From assembly GCA_026119855.1 (NCBI GenBank), contig JAOWBW010000322.1, forward strand, positions 558,001-622,000: a DNA stretch of 64,000 nt, given 5' to 3'. This DNA comes from Campanula takesimana (lineage: Eukaryota; Streptophyta; Magnoliopsida; Asterales; Campanulaceae). Position numbers and translations under genes: made by a program. Positions 38,079 to 48,199 of the stretch are shown here, one piece after another. The first letter of the stretch is position 1; each line of letters begins with the position of its first letter. The notes beneath the pieces are model-generated. The model worked only from the letters and a program-made list of their open reading frames with translations, had not been told where the DNA came from and ran no database searches.

Positions 38079-39361
38079 ACTATAACTTCTCTTATTCTAA
38101 GTTCTTCCTTTTTCTTTTCGAGTCTTCCTCAAAATGAATATTCAACGCCATCCGTCCCAAAAATGATTTGTGTGATTTATTTATATTTGCTTTAGTGTCA
38201 ATAATGTCTAAATAATTTGAATATTGTAATCTTAAAGTTCACCATCTCATTTATTTAACTGCAGCGTTGTAGCATTTCATGTAGCCTTAACATCAACCAT
38301 AAGTCACGAAGAGCACATAATTAGTTAGATAACAAAAAGTTCAGAAAGGGACATATAAAATTAAGTGCATCAAGATATTGTGCATCAATAGAGAGCCTGA
38401 ATAGGGTTGTAATATATACAAACCATAACCTTATGTGTGTGTGCGTTTTTGTACTTGTTAAATTCGTGTCAGATTATTGCTGACACCTTGAAATTTACTT
38501 TAATACTTTTGAAATTGTTAGGTATTGTGATTATAAATTGCATTATTCGTTAATCTGAGATGAAAGGAGTACTAAATATATCATAAATATGCACAATTTG
38601 GACATTCAGGGACAGAGAAAAGAATTCAATAGGGTTTCTCTTTAAAACTCATAAAATCTGATTGCTTTAACCAACTATTTGAGAATTACTCCCTCCGTCC
38701 CGAAGTGAATAATGTAATCAAAAACTCAAAGTTACCTTAAAACTCAAAAGTGGACATTCAGGGACGGAGAAAAGAAATCAATAGGGTTGCTCTTTAAAAC
38801 TCATAAAATCTGATTGCTTTAACCAACTATTTGAGAAATACTCCCTCCGTCCCTAAATGAATCAAATCAAAATAAAGAAACTAATGTAATAACATCTTTG
38901 TGTTTTCAGTTCATAATGAACCCAGTTGATCACAGAATGTGGTGTGAAAATCAGAACACATGAGCAGTTTGAACAGTTTTTAGCAACTGTAATTATGCAC
39001 AGAAAGAATAGTGGACATTCAGGGACGGAGAAAATAAATCAATAGGGTTGCTCTTTTAAACCTCATAAAGCCTGATTGATTTAACCAACTATTTGAGAAA
39101 TACTCCCTACGTCCCGAAGTGAATTATGTAATCAAAAACTCAAAGTTATCTTAAAACTCAAAAGTGGACATTCAGGGACGAAGAAAAAAATCAATAGGTT
39201 TGCTCTTTAAAACTCATAAAGTCTGATTACTTTTTAAATCTCATAAAATCTGATTGCTTTTAAAATATTTTGTACTATAATTATTCTTTTATCATTACTA
39301 ATCATGATTACTCATTTGTTTTTATCGTAGCTACCACATCAACTGCATTAATTCAACAAAA
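38079..39361. repeat. Repeated MITE-like modules in Helitron, upstream of RepHel
   Basis: Four copies of a roughly 100-150-bp module start TGGACATTCAGGGACGGAG-like at 38599, 38751, 39012 and 39165. Each continues with a shared ctctttaaaactcataaa stretch, and the first three run into CTCCCTCCGTCCC-like ends. Spacing within each pair is about 152 bp. Inverted versions occur at 43500-43830 on the other side of RepHel. No coding sequence. Confidence 0.7.
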
Positions 39362-42300
39362 ATGGAAGCTAGAAGACGTGGTAGGCCAGTTACCCCAAGT
39401 AGTGGGCCATTGCAATCCGTAAACATAAACTTCAACGTTGATTACTTACATTCAGAAATTCAACATCAAGTAAATGAGAGTAATGACTCACGTAATCGCA
39501 TGAATACATGTACGTACAAATCAATCTATATGACTATTTTCACTATTTAGAAACTTCCTTTTTTATGTTATAATTCTTATCATTGTATAACATAACTCAA
39601 ATATATATATTTGAAAGATTCAGTGAGGATTGAATCACATGATAACTTGCCAAAAAATGAAAAATATAAGGCTGGAACATCACGATGTAATAGGAAAAAA
39701 AAAGATGAAGAAAAGTGCACAGCAAAGCACAGGTATAGTTCAACATATTATTTTCTATTCATATCCTACCAAAATAGAATTGCATTTTAAAAATATTTGT
39801 TTCTTTGCAAAAATCAATTACATTTTAGTTTATTTTACATATGCAGCCTATTGGGATATCGGAGATCCAGATTATGAATGTGAACATTGCCATGCTTTAT
39901 TTTGGTACGAAGAGAGAACTCCAAAGAACAGGCCATCGACAAATCCAAAATTTTCATTGTGTTGCATGCATGGTAAGGTACAAGTTCCTCTATTGAGACA
40001 TCCGCCTCAGTTGCTTCGTGATCTATTAGAGGAAGGGCACGAAAAAAGCAAAAGTTTTATGGATAACATACGTGCGTACAACATGATGTACGCATTTACA
40101 TCAATGGGGGGCACGATTGATAGAAGCGTAAATCAAGGAAGAGGCCCTTATTCATTTAAGATGGAAGGTCAGAATGTTCATCGAATCGGATCATTATTGC
40201 CCAATGAAGGAGATCCTCCGCAATTCTCACAACTGTATATTTATGACACAGAAAATGAAGTTGCTAACAGAATAAAAGCTATCAGGTATTTTCTTTCATA
40301 ACTTACTTTATCATTCCTAGCTTTGTGTATATATCATGTTATGTTATGTACTAATTTTATATTGCTTGCTTTATAATGAACAGTAAACACAGGAGTTCAG
40401 ACTTTGACAACTCGATTGTAGCGGACTTAAGAAAAATGGTTGACGAACATAACCCGTATGAAAAGATTTACAGAATAGCTGCAGATCATATTTCGTTGAG
40501 AGCTTCGAGTGAGGTAAGGATTCGACTGACAAGGAAACGATCTAAGGATGGTAGAACGTATAATTTGCCTGCAACTTCTGAAGTGGCAGCTCTTATCGAG
40601 GGTGATATTCAAGATGCACCTGATGTGAGAGACATTATGGTTGAGGAACGGTGTGGTGATTTCAAACAAATACACGAGTTCAACCCATGTTATCTTCCTC
40701 TTCAGTACCCTTTGTTGTTTGTTTATGGGGAAGATGGGTTTTATACCGTTATTCTTAGAAATATGCCTTCAATGTCAAAGCGAACCAACCTTTCTTTGAA
40801 AGAGTTCTTATCATTCCGACTACAGGAGAGGTCTGCAGAAGGACCCCAACTTATGAGAAGTGGAAGACTACTGCAGCAGTTTATGGTTGATGCTTATATT
40901 ATGATGGATACACAAAGGCTTCAGTGGATTCGTCATAATCAACCCGCTCTTAAGGTAGAATCTTATAGGAAACTTACAGATGCAGTTTCAAGAGGAGATA
41001 CTAATCCATCGTCTGCGGGTAGACGAGTTGTGTTGCTGTCAACATACACCGGTGGACAGCGGTGGATGACTCAGAATTTCCAAGATGCATTAACTATTTG
41101 CAGGTGGACAGGATATCCATCACTCTTTATTACATTTTCCTGCAATCCAAAGTGGCCAGAGATTACAAGATTTGTTCAGAAGAAGGGGCGAAGACCCGAA
41201 GATAGGCTTGATATTGTATGTAGGGTGTTCAAAATGAAGCTTGATGAATTAGTAAAGGATTTGAAGGAAAAGAAATTTTTTGGCGAGCCTACTGCACGTA
41301 AGTAATTCTTTCACCACCATACTATGTGTGTTGTATTTGAATATCTTTTGTTAATATAATTACTTTATCCATTTGTCCCACAATTTTTGCTAATTTTGGT
41401 CAACTTGATCAAAATTACCAATTATAGTAGGACGGATGCTATATATAATAATTATTATTTTATTTTATTTTTTCGTACAATAATTTTAATCATGCGCATT
41501 TTTTAATTGATTCAGTTGTTTACACAGTGGAGTTTCAAAAGCGAGGTCTTCCCCATGCTCATATTCTTATGTTTCTCAAAAGTAAAGACCAAGCACTAAT
41601 CGCTGAGGATGTCGACAAGTGTATAAGTGCTGAGATTCCTGATAAAGAAACTGATCCGGAATTGTATGAGGTCTCCAAAATTTTAAAGATATGCCTCAAC
41701 CAAGCAATTCTGTCATTTATGGTTCGGAGAATATGCTAATATTGGATGAATTGTCATATGATGTTGATGAGATGAAGGCTGAGCACTCTAAATTACATAA
41801 ATGTTTGACTGAAGAACAAATGATGGTTTATGAAAAGATCATGACTGCAGTTGATAGAGGCGATGGTAGAGTGTTCTTTTTGTATGGGTATGGTGGCACG
41901 GGGAAGACTTTCATATGGAAGACATTGTGCTCGGCCTTGCGAAGCAGGAGGGATATAGTTCTTCCGGTGACTTCTAGCGGTATAGCTTCCTTGCTACTTT
42001 CGAGGGGTAGGACTGCTCATTCCTGATTTGACATACCCATCCAGGTCGATGAAAGCTCAACATGCAGCAAGATTATGCCTGGTTCTGATTTGTGTGGTCT
42101 CCTAAAGAGAACGAAGCTCATAATTTGGGATGAGGCTCCGATGGACCACAAGCACTGCTTTGAGGCGCTTGACCGAAGCTTGAGGGACATTATGCGTACT
42201 AATGATGATCGTTGCTCTAATAAGCCCTTCGGTGGATTAGTTGTTGTGTTTGGAGGAGATTTCAGGCAAATATTGCCCGTTGTGCCTAAAGGAAGCCGAC

Positions 42301-43351
42301 ATGATATTGTACATGCAACCATTAGTTCGTCTAAACTTTGGAATTCATGTGAGGTGCTAAAATTGGCAGAAAACATGAGATTGCAGGTAAATCATCTTAT
42401 ATTAAACTTTAATATTTTACATTTCCCTATTGCAGTAATTAAATATTTCTATCTCATTCATTGTCGAAATGTATGTAGGTCGGTTCCTCTTCCTCTTCTG
42501 ATGCTATGGAGATCAAAAATTTTGCTGAATGGATACTAAGGGTAGGAGATGGTAATGTCGGTGAAGAAAATGATGAAGAAGTTGACATTAAATTACCAGA
42601 TGATATTTTGATAATGGATACAACTGATCCTATTGCAACTATTGTTCAAAACACGTATCCTGACATATTACATAATATAGGTATTGATGGTTTTTTTTCA
42701 GGATAGAGCAATTTTGGCACCAAATAATGAGATAGTAGATACTATCAATGATTATGTGATGTCACTATTGCCCAGTGAAGAAGTGTTGTATATGAGTTCA
42801 GATAGCATCAACAAGGAGGACGGGGATATTGCTGGCCACGAGGATGTATTTTTTGTTGAGTTTCTTAATACGATTAAATGCTCGGGCTTGCCGAACCATT
42901 CCATACGTCTGAAGGTTGGGTGTATAGTCATGCTACTCAGAAACATTGATCAAGCTTCGGAATTATGCAATTGAACGAGACTGATAGTTACAAATCTAGG
43001 AAAACATATAGTTGAAGCAAGAATAATCTCTGGAAAGAATACTGGCATGAAGGTGTTTGTGCCTAGAATGATGTTGAGCCCATCCGATTTGACAAAATTC
43101 CCAGTTTCCAACGTAGACAGTTCCCATTGAATGTTTGCTTCGCTATGACTATAAATAAGAGTCGGGGACAGTCTCTTTCTCATGTTGGGCTTTATCTTCC
43201 TCGGCCTGTATTCAGTCACGGGCAGTTGTATGTGGCAATCTCGAGAGTTACAAGCAAAAAGGGGCTCAAAGTTCTGATTTGTGAAAAGGATGGTCAAACC
43301 AGCGATATGACCACTAATGTGGTCTATAAAGAAGTTTTTCACAAATTATGA
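39362..43351 (+). pseudogene. Helitron RepHel (Rep/Pif1-type helicase), deleted and broken
   Basis: Spliced gene. Starts MEARRRGRPVTPSSGP at 39362. YWDIGDPDYECEHC, typical of the N-terminal region, is near 39848. Rep follows across introns 40286-40383 and 41298-41515 to the HUH motif RGLPHAHIL near 41542. After DPELYEVSKIL near 41685 it jumps to the pre-helicase segment (ILDELSYDVDEM), so the region with the two catalytic tyrosines is missing. Pif1-like helicase: Walker A GYGGTGKTF near 41888, Walker B LIIWDEAP near 42119, FGGDFRQILPVVP near 42250, LAENMRL, intron 42387-42478, then FAMTINKSRGQS and LYVAISRVTSKKGL near the C terminus. Stops at 42024 and 42972 and a frameshift in a T run near 42690 confirm loss of function. 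The family normally nicks DNA and unwinds it for rolling-circle transposition. Confidence 0.92.
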
Positions 43352-43918
43352 GGTAATTCTAAATTTTTAAACATTCATCCTTAATGCAATGATCTAATCA
43401 TTTTATAGGTTTTTGTTAATAGTGATATTAATGTATTTCACGGAATAAGCTTAAACATCATACCTCTCATCAATTTAGGATAGTACTCAGTTTTAAATAG
43501 CATTTTTTCCTCTGTCCCTGAGTGTCCACTTTTCAGTGATTCACTTCGGGACGGAGGGAGATGGACTACTTGGGATCAGCATCAGTTTTAAATAGAATGT
43601 CCACTTTTCATTGATTCACTGCAGGGACGAAGGGAATATTTCTCAAATAGTTGGTTCAACAATCAGATTTTATGAGTTTTAAAGAGCAACTGTATTTATT
43701 TTTTTCCGTCCCTGAATATACAGTAGTTCGTTTGTTTTGGTTTGATTCAATTCTTGACGGAGGGAGTATTTTCCAAATAGCTGGTTCAGCAATCAGAATT
43801 TATGAGTTTTATAAAGAGCAGCTCTATTGAATGAAAAGAGAGGAAGCAAAATAAGACAGTAAAATTGAGTTTCCCTTACCTAATAGAGGCTGACACTTTG
43901 AACATTTTTGTGTTTCAG
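43352..43918. repeat. Inverted MITE-like modules after RepHel
   Basis: Reverse-complement copies of the 38599-type modules: gggacggagggag near 43551, and tgagttttaaagagcaac-like text near 43672 and 43804. At about 43863-43900 is ttgagtttcccttac joined to gctgacactttg, two phrases also present separately in the RPT3 fragment downstream. No gene. Confidence 0.6.
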
Positions 43919-43977
43919 GTTCTGGATCAGTGACGCGTGGTTATGTCCCAACTGACAGCGAATCTTCTTTTTACAAG
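43919..43977 (+). other. Exon-like segment, possibly captured
   Basis: 59 bases bounded by tttgtgtttcag| and aag|gtgag, good acceptor and donor matches. One frame reads SGSVTRGYVPTDSESSFYK without a stop. I do not recognise the protein. It lies between RepHel and the captured proteasome fragment; it could also be a chance match. Confidence 0.3.
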
Positions 43978-44484
43978 GTGAGAAAAAATTAAAACCAAAA
44001 TTCTATCACTCTGTGTGTCATTAAACCCTCAGCTATTCCATTATGTATGATGCGACTTAGCCAGTTGACTAATCCTATATTTTAAGTGAGGCGGATTTCA
44101 AACTTTGTGGAGGTTGAAGTTTAAAGCAAGTTGCGGAAGTAGGGTATGGAAACAGGAAGCAATGTCAGGCTGTCAGCTACACAAGTGAGCATAATGGCTA
44201 AGGAAGCCCCACCTCTGTTGCTTTTAAAGTAGACACAGTTGCTGCTTTTTTTTTTTAATCATATAGAACATGTAATTGAAATATGTTTTTGAAGTTGATT
44301 CTAAGATCATCTATCAATGATGGTGTTGCTTTTGATTTTTCATAGCAGGAAGTCTCTTTCTTCTTTTCGGAAAAGATCTATTATTCAGGCCAAGTGCAAG
44401 CGCTGACTGCTCCTGTGCTCCATTTCAGGCCGCCGGAGTTCATACAGTGTTTGTGTAATCAAATGGAAGATAATGAACCCCACA
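43978..44484. other. Helitron 3' interior, no recognised gene
   Basis: About 500 bases without a supported feature. Short open stretches have no recognisable family signature; a T run lies near 44250. Confidence 0.4.
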
Positions 44485-44926
44485 ATTATATCCATTGATG
44501 AGGTAGATGCAATTGCTACTGCTAGGTTCGATGCTCAGACGGGTGCTCACAGAGAAGTTCAAAGAATCCTCATGGCATGGAACTCTTAAACCAGATGGAC
44601 GGGTTTGACCAAACAGTTAACGTCAAGGTTATAATGGTAACCAATTGAGCTGACACTTTGGACCCTGCAATTCTCCGCCCCGGAAGACTTGACCGTAAGA
44701 TTGAGTTTCCCTTACATAATAGAGGATGAATTTTGAGTGATGAGGTTGAATTAGAGGAGTATGTTTCTCGACCAAATAAAATCAGTGCTGCTGAGATTAC
44801 AGCTATTTGTCAAGGAGGAATGCATGCAGTCCAAGAACAGATATGTCATACTGGCCTAAGGACTTTGAGAAGGGTTATAGAACCATCGCTAAGAATCCCG
44901 ACACAGACTTTGATTTCTACAAGTGA
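44485..44926 (+). pseudogene. Captured 26S proteasome ATPase (RPT3-like) fragment
   Basis: The reading IDEVDAIATARFDAQTGAHR, then REVQRIL, is the Walker B region of the proteasomal AAA ATPase RPT3. Further along, in shifted frames, come QMDGFDQTVNVKVIMV, ADTLDPAILRPGRLDRKIEF, and the C-terminal SDEVELEEYVSRPNKISAAE with DTDFDFYK before TGA 44924-44926. A run of about 20 residues between KIEFPL and SDEVELEEY is missing, and small scrambles occur (near 44575 and 44722). No intron is evident within the matched part. It lies inside the Helitron, in the same orientation as RepHel: a captured, non-functional host gene fragment. Confidence 0.85.
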
Positions 44927-45134
44927 TTCCAGAACTTTCCATTGTGGTTCAGGATGTCTCAATATCTACTTGCCGAAGATGTTGCCCTCCATTTACTTCT
45001 ATTTATTCAACTTGGAATTGAGCTTAGTAATGCTATTAACCTAGAAAAACATTGAACAGAGTGAGAGGAAAAGCATAAATACCAGTATGTCTTTTGCATT
45101 TGTATCAATTTCGTTTCAAGCCTAGAAACAACTA

Positions 45135-45313
45135 CTCCCTCCGTCCCAAAATGATCTTCTTATTTGACTATTCAAACTTTTTAAGAATATGAATACTAGC
45201 TTCACTAGCCATCTTTTGTTTATGCACTTCGAAGCCCAAATTGTACAAATGAGAAGAACTTTTTGAGACAATGAGAAATGGCAAATGAAAACATCATTTT
45301 GGGACGGAGGGAG
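45135..45313. mobile_element. Stowaway-like MITE
   Basis: Terminal inverted repeats CTCCCTCCGTCCCAAAATGA and its complement, flanked by TA on both sides (45133-45134, 45314-45315). 179 bp, no coding capacity. Lies inside the Helitron near its 3' end; a second, partial copy follows to about 45427. Confidence 0.88.
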
Positions 45314-45454
45314 TATAATTTTTACTGTCTTATTTTGCTTCCTCTCACTGCAGTGACGAAGGGAATCTTTTCTTCATTATTAATGAAAAATGTCAAATTT
45401 GAAGATCATTTAGGGACGGAGGGAGTTTTTTTTTATTCTTAGCATTACTATGCT

Positions 45455-45484
45455 CCCGTCGAATCTCGACGGGTTACTCACTAG
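45455..45484 (+). other. Helitron 3' terminus: hairpin plus CTAG
   Basis: Perfect 8-bp stem with a 3-base loop (45455-45473), then ttactca and CTAG. Host T follows at 45485. This is the transposition stop signal of plant Helitrons. Confidence 0.92.
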
Positions 45485-45547
45485 TAGTAACTAATACTTA
45501 TAATAGTAATAGTTACTATTATAGGTAACTATAATAGTTAAATATTA
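45485..45547. repeat. 63-bp tandem repeat, right of Helitron
   Basis: Bases 45485-45523 complete the unit broken at 26563; a further unit starts at 45524 and is cut by a MITE at 45548. Confidence 0.88.
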
Positions 45548-45832
45548 CTCCTTACGACCCAAAGTAAGAGTCCTACTTTCTATTTTGGTACGTCCCAGAG
45601 TAAAAGTCTTTTTCTTAAAATGGCAAAGAATCTTTACTATTCATCTCACTCATTCTCTCTCATACTTTACTTTTATACTCACAAAACCAATCAACTTATT
45701 ATTCCCTCCTACTCATTCTCTCTCCTAATTCACTTTTACACTCGTAACACTAACTTTACTTCCATCATTTCTTAATCTCCGTGAAAATGGGAGGTATGAC
45801 TCTTACTCTAGGACGGAGGGAATAATATTTAA
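45548..45832. mobile_element. MITE
   Basis: Imperfect terminal inverted repeats (ctccttacgacccaaagtaa versus the complement of the gagtaagag-type right end, tcttactctaggacggaggg), flanked by TA. Its interior matches the remnant at 26381. Inserted in the AT-rich repeat. Confidence 0.7.
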
Positions 45833-46250
45833 CTATTATAACTAACTAATACTATTAATAGTATTAGTTAATTATAATAGTTAAATATAATTGTTAACTA
45901 TAATAGTTACAATATAAGTTAATTATTATTATTAGTATTATTTAATCATAATTGTTACAATATATATTAACTATTACTATTAATTATATTATTTAATCAT
46001 AATAGTTACTATATATGTTAACTATTACTATTAATACCATTAAGTTTTTTGAAATATTCATACAACAAACTTAAATGTACTTCTAAATTAATTAAAAAAC
46101 ATATTTATTACAACTATGTACAATCAAAGCTATGAAAATGTTTTGATTAATTTAAAATATACATATATTTTCAAATAAAATTATTATGTTAATATATCAA
46201 TTAACAACATCAAAAAAAAAAAAAAAAAAAAAACATTAACGGAATAGATT
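45833..46250. other. AT-rich repeat-derived stretch
   Basis: Degenerate taactattatagtta motifs continue to about 46045, then AT-rich sequence and a run of about 22 A near 46212. No gene. Probably interior of the Helitron ending at 46278. Confidence 0.5.
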
Positions 46251-46278
46251 CCCGTGCAGAGCACGGGTTACCGACTAG
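46251..46278 (+). other. Second Helitron 3' terminus
   Basis: Stem CCCGTGC/GCACGGG with loop aga (46251-46267), then ttaccga and CTAG, followed by T. A textbook plant Helitron end, different in sequence from the one at 45484. The matching 5' end was not identified; it may lie left of 26381 and have been lost. Confidence 0.8.
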
Positions 46279-46386
46279 TACTACAAAATACTCTGTCAAA
46301 GTTTCACCGGTAAGTTGTTCAGCTAGTTTAATATATAACCTGGCGACTCGTGTTTATGCTCCCTTATGTCAAATATGTGTTTCCAG

Positions 46387-46846
46387 CATGGGCGGATTTA
46401 CAGTATAGGGAGGGGGTGCAAGTGCACCCGTTCACTTTTTATTATTAAGGAGAAAAAATTATATTTATGTAATATATATTAATAGTGCACACCCAAAAAC
46501 TATTAACATGGCAAGAGCTGGTGGTTGAGGGTCTTTATTCACTTCCATAGAATCCCATGACTGCTTTAATTTTTTTATTCATAAATCACCCCCTCCCCCA
46601 ACCCCACTAGTTCTAATATGGCCCTGTCATTAGATATCTCCCCTACCAATTTGTGCTAGGTTTTCTTTTTTCTTTTTTAGGCCAATTATATTTTTATACA
46701 AAACAATTATTTTAGAGTTTTTTAATTAATCACATAAGAGTAATTATAATTATACTTTTTATGTTGTAATAGTGTAAGAAAATCATTATCTAAAATTTTA
46801 GTATAATTTGTGCACCCGCTCAAGCGAAACTCTAGGTCCGCCGCTG
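46387..46846. mobile_element. Non-autonomous hAT-like element
   Basis: 460 bp. Ends CATGGGCGGATTTAC and TAGGTCCGCCGCTG are imperfect inverted repeats. The 8-bp target duplication gttyccag-type site is exact as gtttccag at 46379-46386 and 46847-46854. No coding sequence. Confidence 0.8.
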
Positions 46847-46854
46847 GTTTCCAG

Positions 46855-47351
46855 TTCAATTACGACATCAGCGCATACTGATTTAAATAATTTTTCAAGC
46901 GCCATAGCGTACAGTCATCTGAGCAGAAGTGACTTGGTAAGAACTTGCTAGCAATTGACCTTACCAGGTTCCATTTTTCTGGCGCTCCTTATTTTACTAT
47001 ATCCCTAAAACTTATGGAAGGAGCTGGACTAGCATTGTTTCTTAGACTTGATTTTGCAAAACATAAAATGGCATGATTGAAATTAAACTTGCTCTAATTA
47101 TTAGGCTTTGTGTAATGTTGAAATCATAATGAGGTACAGAGTATTTAAAGTCTCTCGTTTGATCTCTAGTGGTACACAATGAAATACACAAAAATAATGT
47201 GAGGTTATGTGTCCGGGGACGGAGGAAGTATCTTAAGATTGAATGGCCCTCCAAAAATAAAAAAGATCCACAAGAATACTTTTCTTTCCTTGAAAACATT
47301 ATTCCTACCTTAGGGTACATGTCATGGGGGGTCAACCATTCGCATTGCAAA
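46855..47351. other. Intergenic, no recognised feature
   Basis: Mixed composition with short chance frames on both strands and no family signature. Confidence 0.5.
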
Positions 47352-47677
47352 CAGTGACGGAGCCAAGAAATTTTTTTCAATTGTTGTGGTTTTTTTTTTT
47401 TTTTTTTTTTTTTTAAGAGGATCGATAGTGGTTCCCCACTTACCCCCTTATAATAATGATGTCCCCCTTATAATAATGATGTCTTAGGAGGCATGGGGCA
47501 AGAATTGCAAAGGGGGCAAAATGAATCCTAGTATATTTTTTCTTTTAATTCAATGTGGGCAAGTTTTACAAAATTACACACCCTCAAAATTTTAAAGATT
47601 TTGCACTAGTAATTTTTTCTTTTCCAAAACCAGTGGGGGCAATTGCCCCCATTACCCTGTTCCTAGCCACGCCTCTG
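47352..47677. mobile_element. hAT-like non-autonomous element, degenerate
   Basis: Ends CAGTGACGGAGCCAAGAAA and CCTAGCCACGCCTCTG form imperfect inverted repeats of a common plant type. A poly-T run lies at about 47391-47415 and an internal direct repeat at 47444-47482. No target duplication could be seen, so the limits are less sure than for 46387-46846. Confidence 0.5.
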
Positions 47678-47940
47678 GCTTAAGTTACATTTACATATAA
47701 ACTACAAAAATGAGTCATCAATTAGCTCATAGTTTCATCCGAAGCCTTTTTTAAGGACCTCTTCTCTCCCCCTTCTCTCTCTCTCTCTCTCAAAGGCCAA
47801 AGCAAATTGTCTCTCCAAAGCCTCAAGAATAGTTTCTTCAAATGGTACACACTCTCTCTTTCTCTATCCCTCTTCCATGATCACAAACACGCTCACATCA
47901 CGTTATATTATCATGGTATGTTACTATAACTATATTATTA

Positions 47941-48199
47941 CTACCTCTGTCTCTAAATGAGTGTCCAAATTTCATTTTAAGGGACACTGAAAATCTCAAC
48001 TTTGTTGTACAATTTGGTAGCAAATATTCATATATAATCTTATAATCTCCTTTCCAAACATTTAGTTTTGCGCGTATAAAGAAACCGGTGAAAAAAATTT
48101 CGGAAAAAAACATTTAGGGACAAAGTTATGTTAAAAAAAGACACTCATTTTGGGACAAAGATTTCTTGAAAATGGACACTCATTTAGGGACAGAGGGAG
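47941..48199. mobile_element. Stowaway-like MITE
   Basis: CTACCTCTGTCTCTAAATGA at the left and TCATTTAGGGACAGAGGGAG at the right, flanked by TA (47939-47940, 48200-48201). Same family as the copy in ORP intron 1 at 52115. Confidence 0.85.

Larger units (their letters stand above)
26564..45484 (+). mobile_element. Helitron, 18.9 kb, with RepHel gene and nested gypsy
   Basis: 5' end TCTATATATAATATG and 3' end CTAG. A hairpin (stem cccgtcga/tcgacggg, 45455-45473) lies 7 bases before the terminal CTAG. Insertion is between A and T with no target duplication, as expected for Helitrons. Both ends are confirmed because joining 26563 to 45485 restores a perfect 63-bp repeat unit. It carries a RepHel pseudogene in the same orientation, captured host sequence on its 3' side, MITE-like modules, and a gypsy element inserted at 29190. 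Without the gypsy copy and one duplicate TSD it would be about 10.0 kb. Confidence 0.92.
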
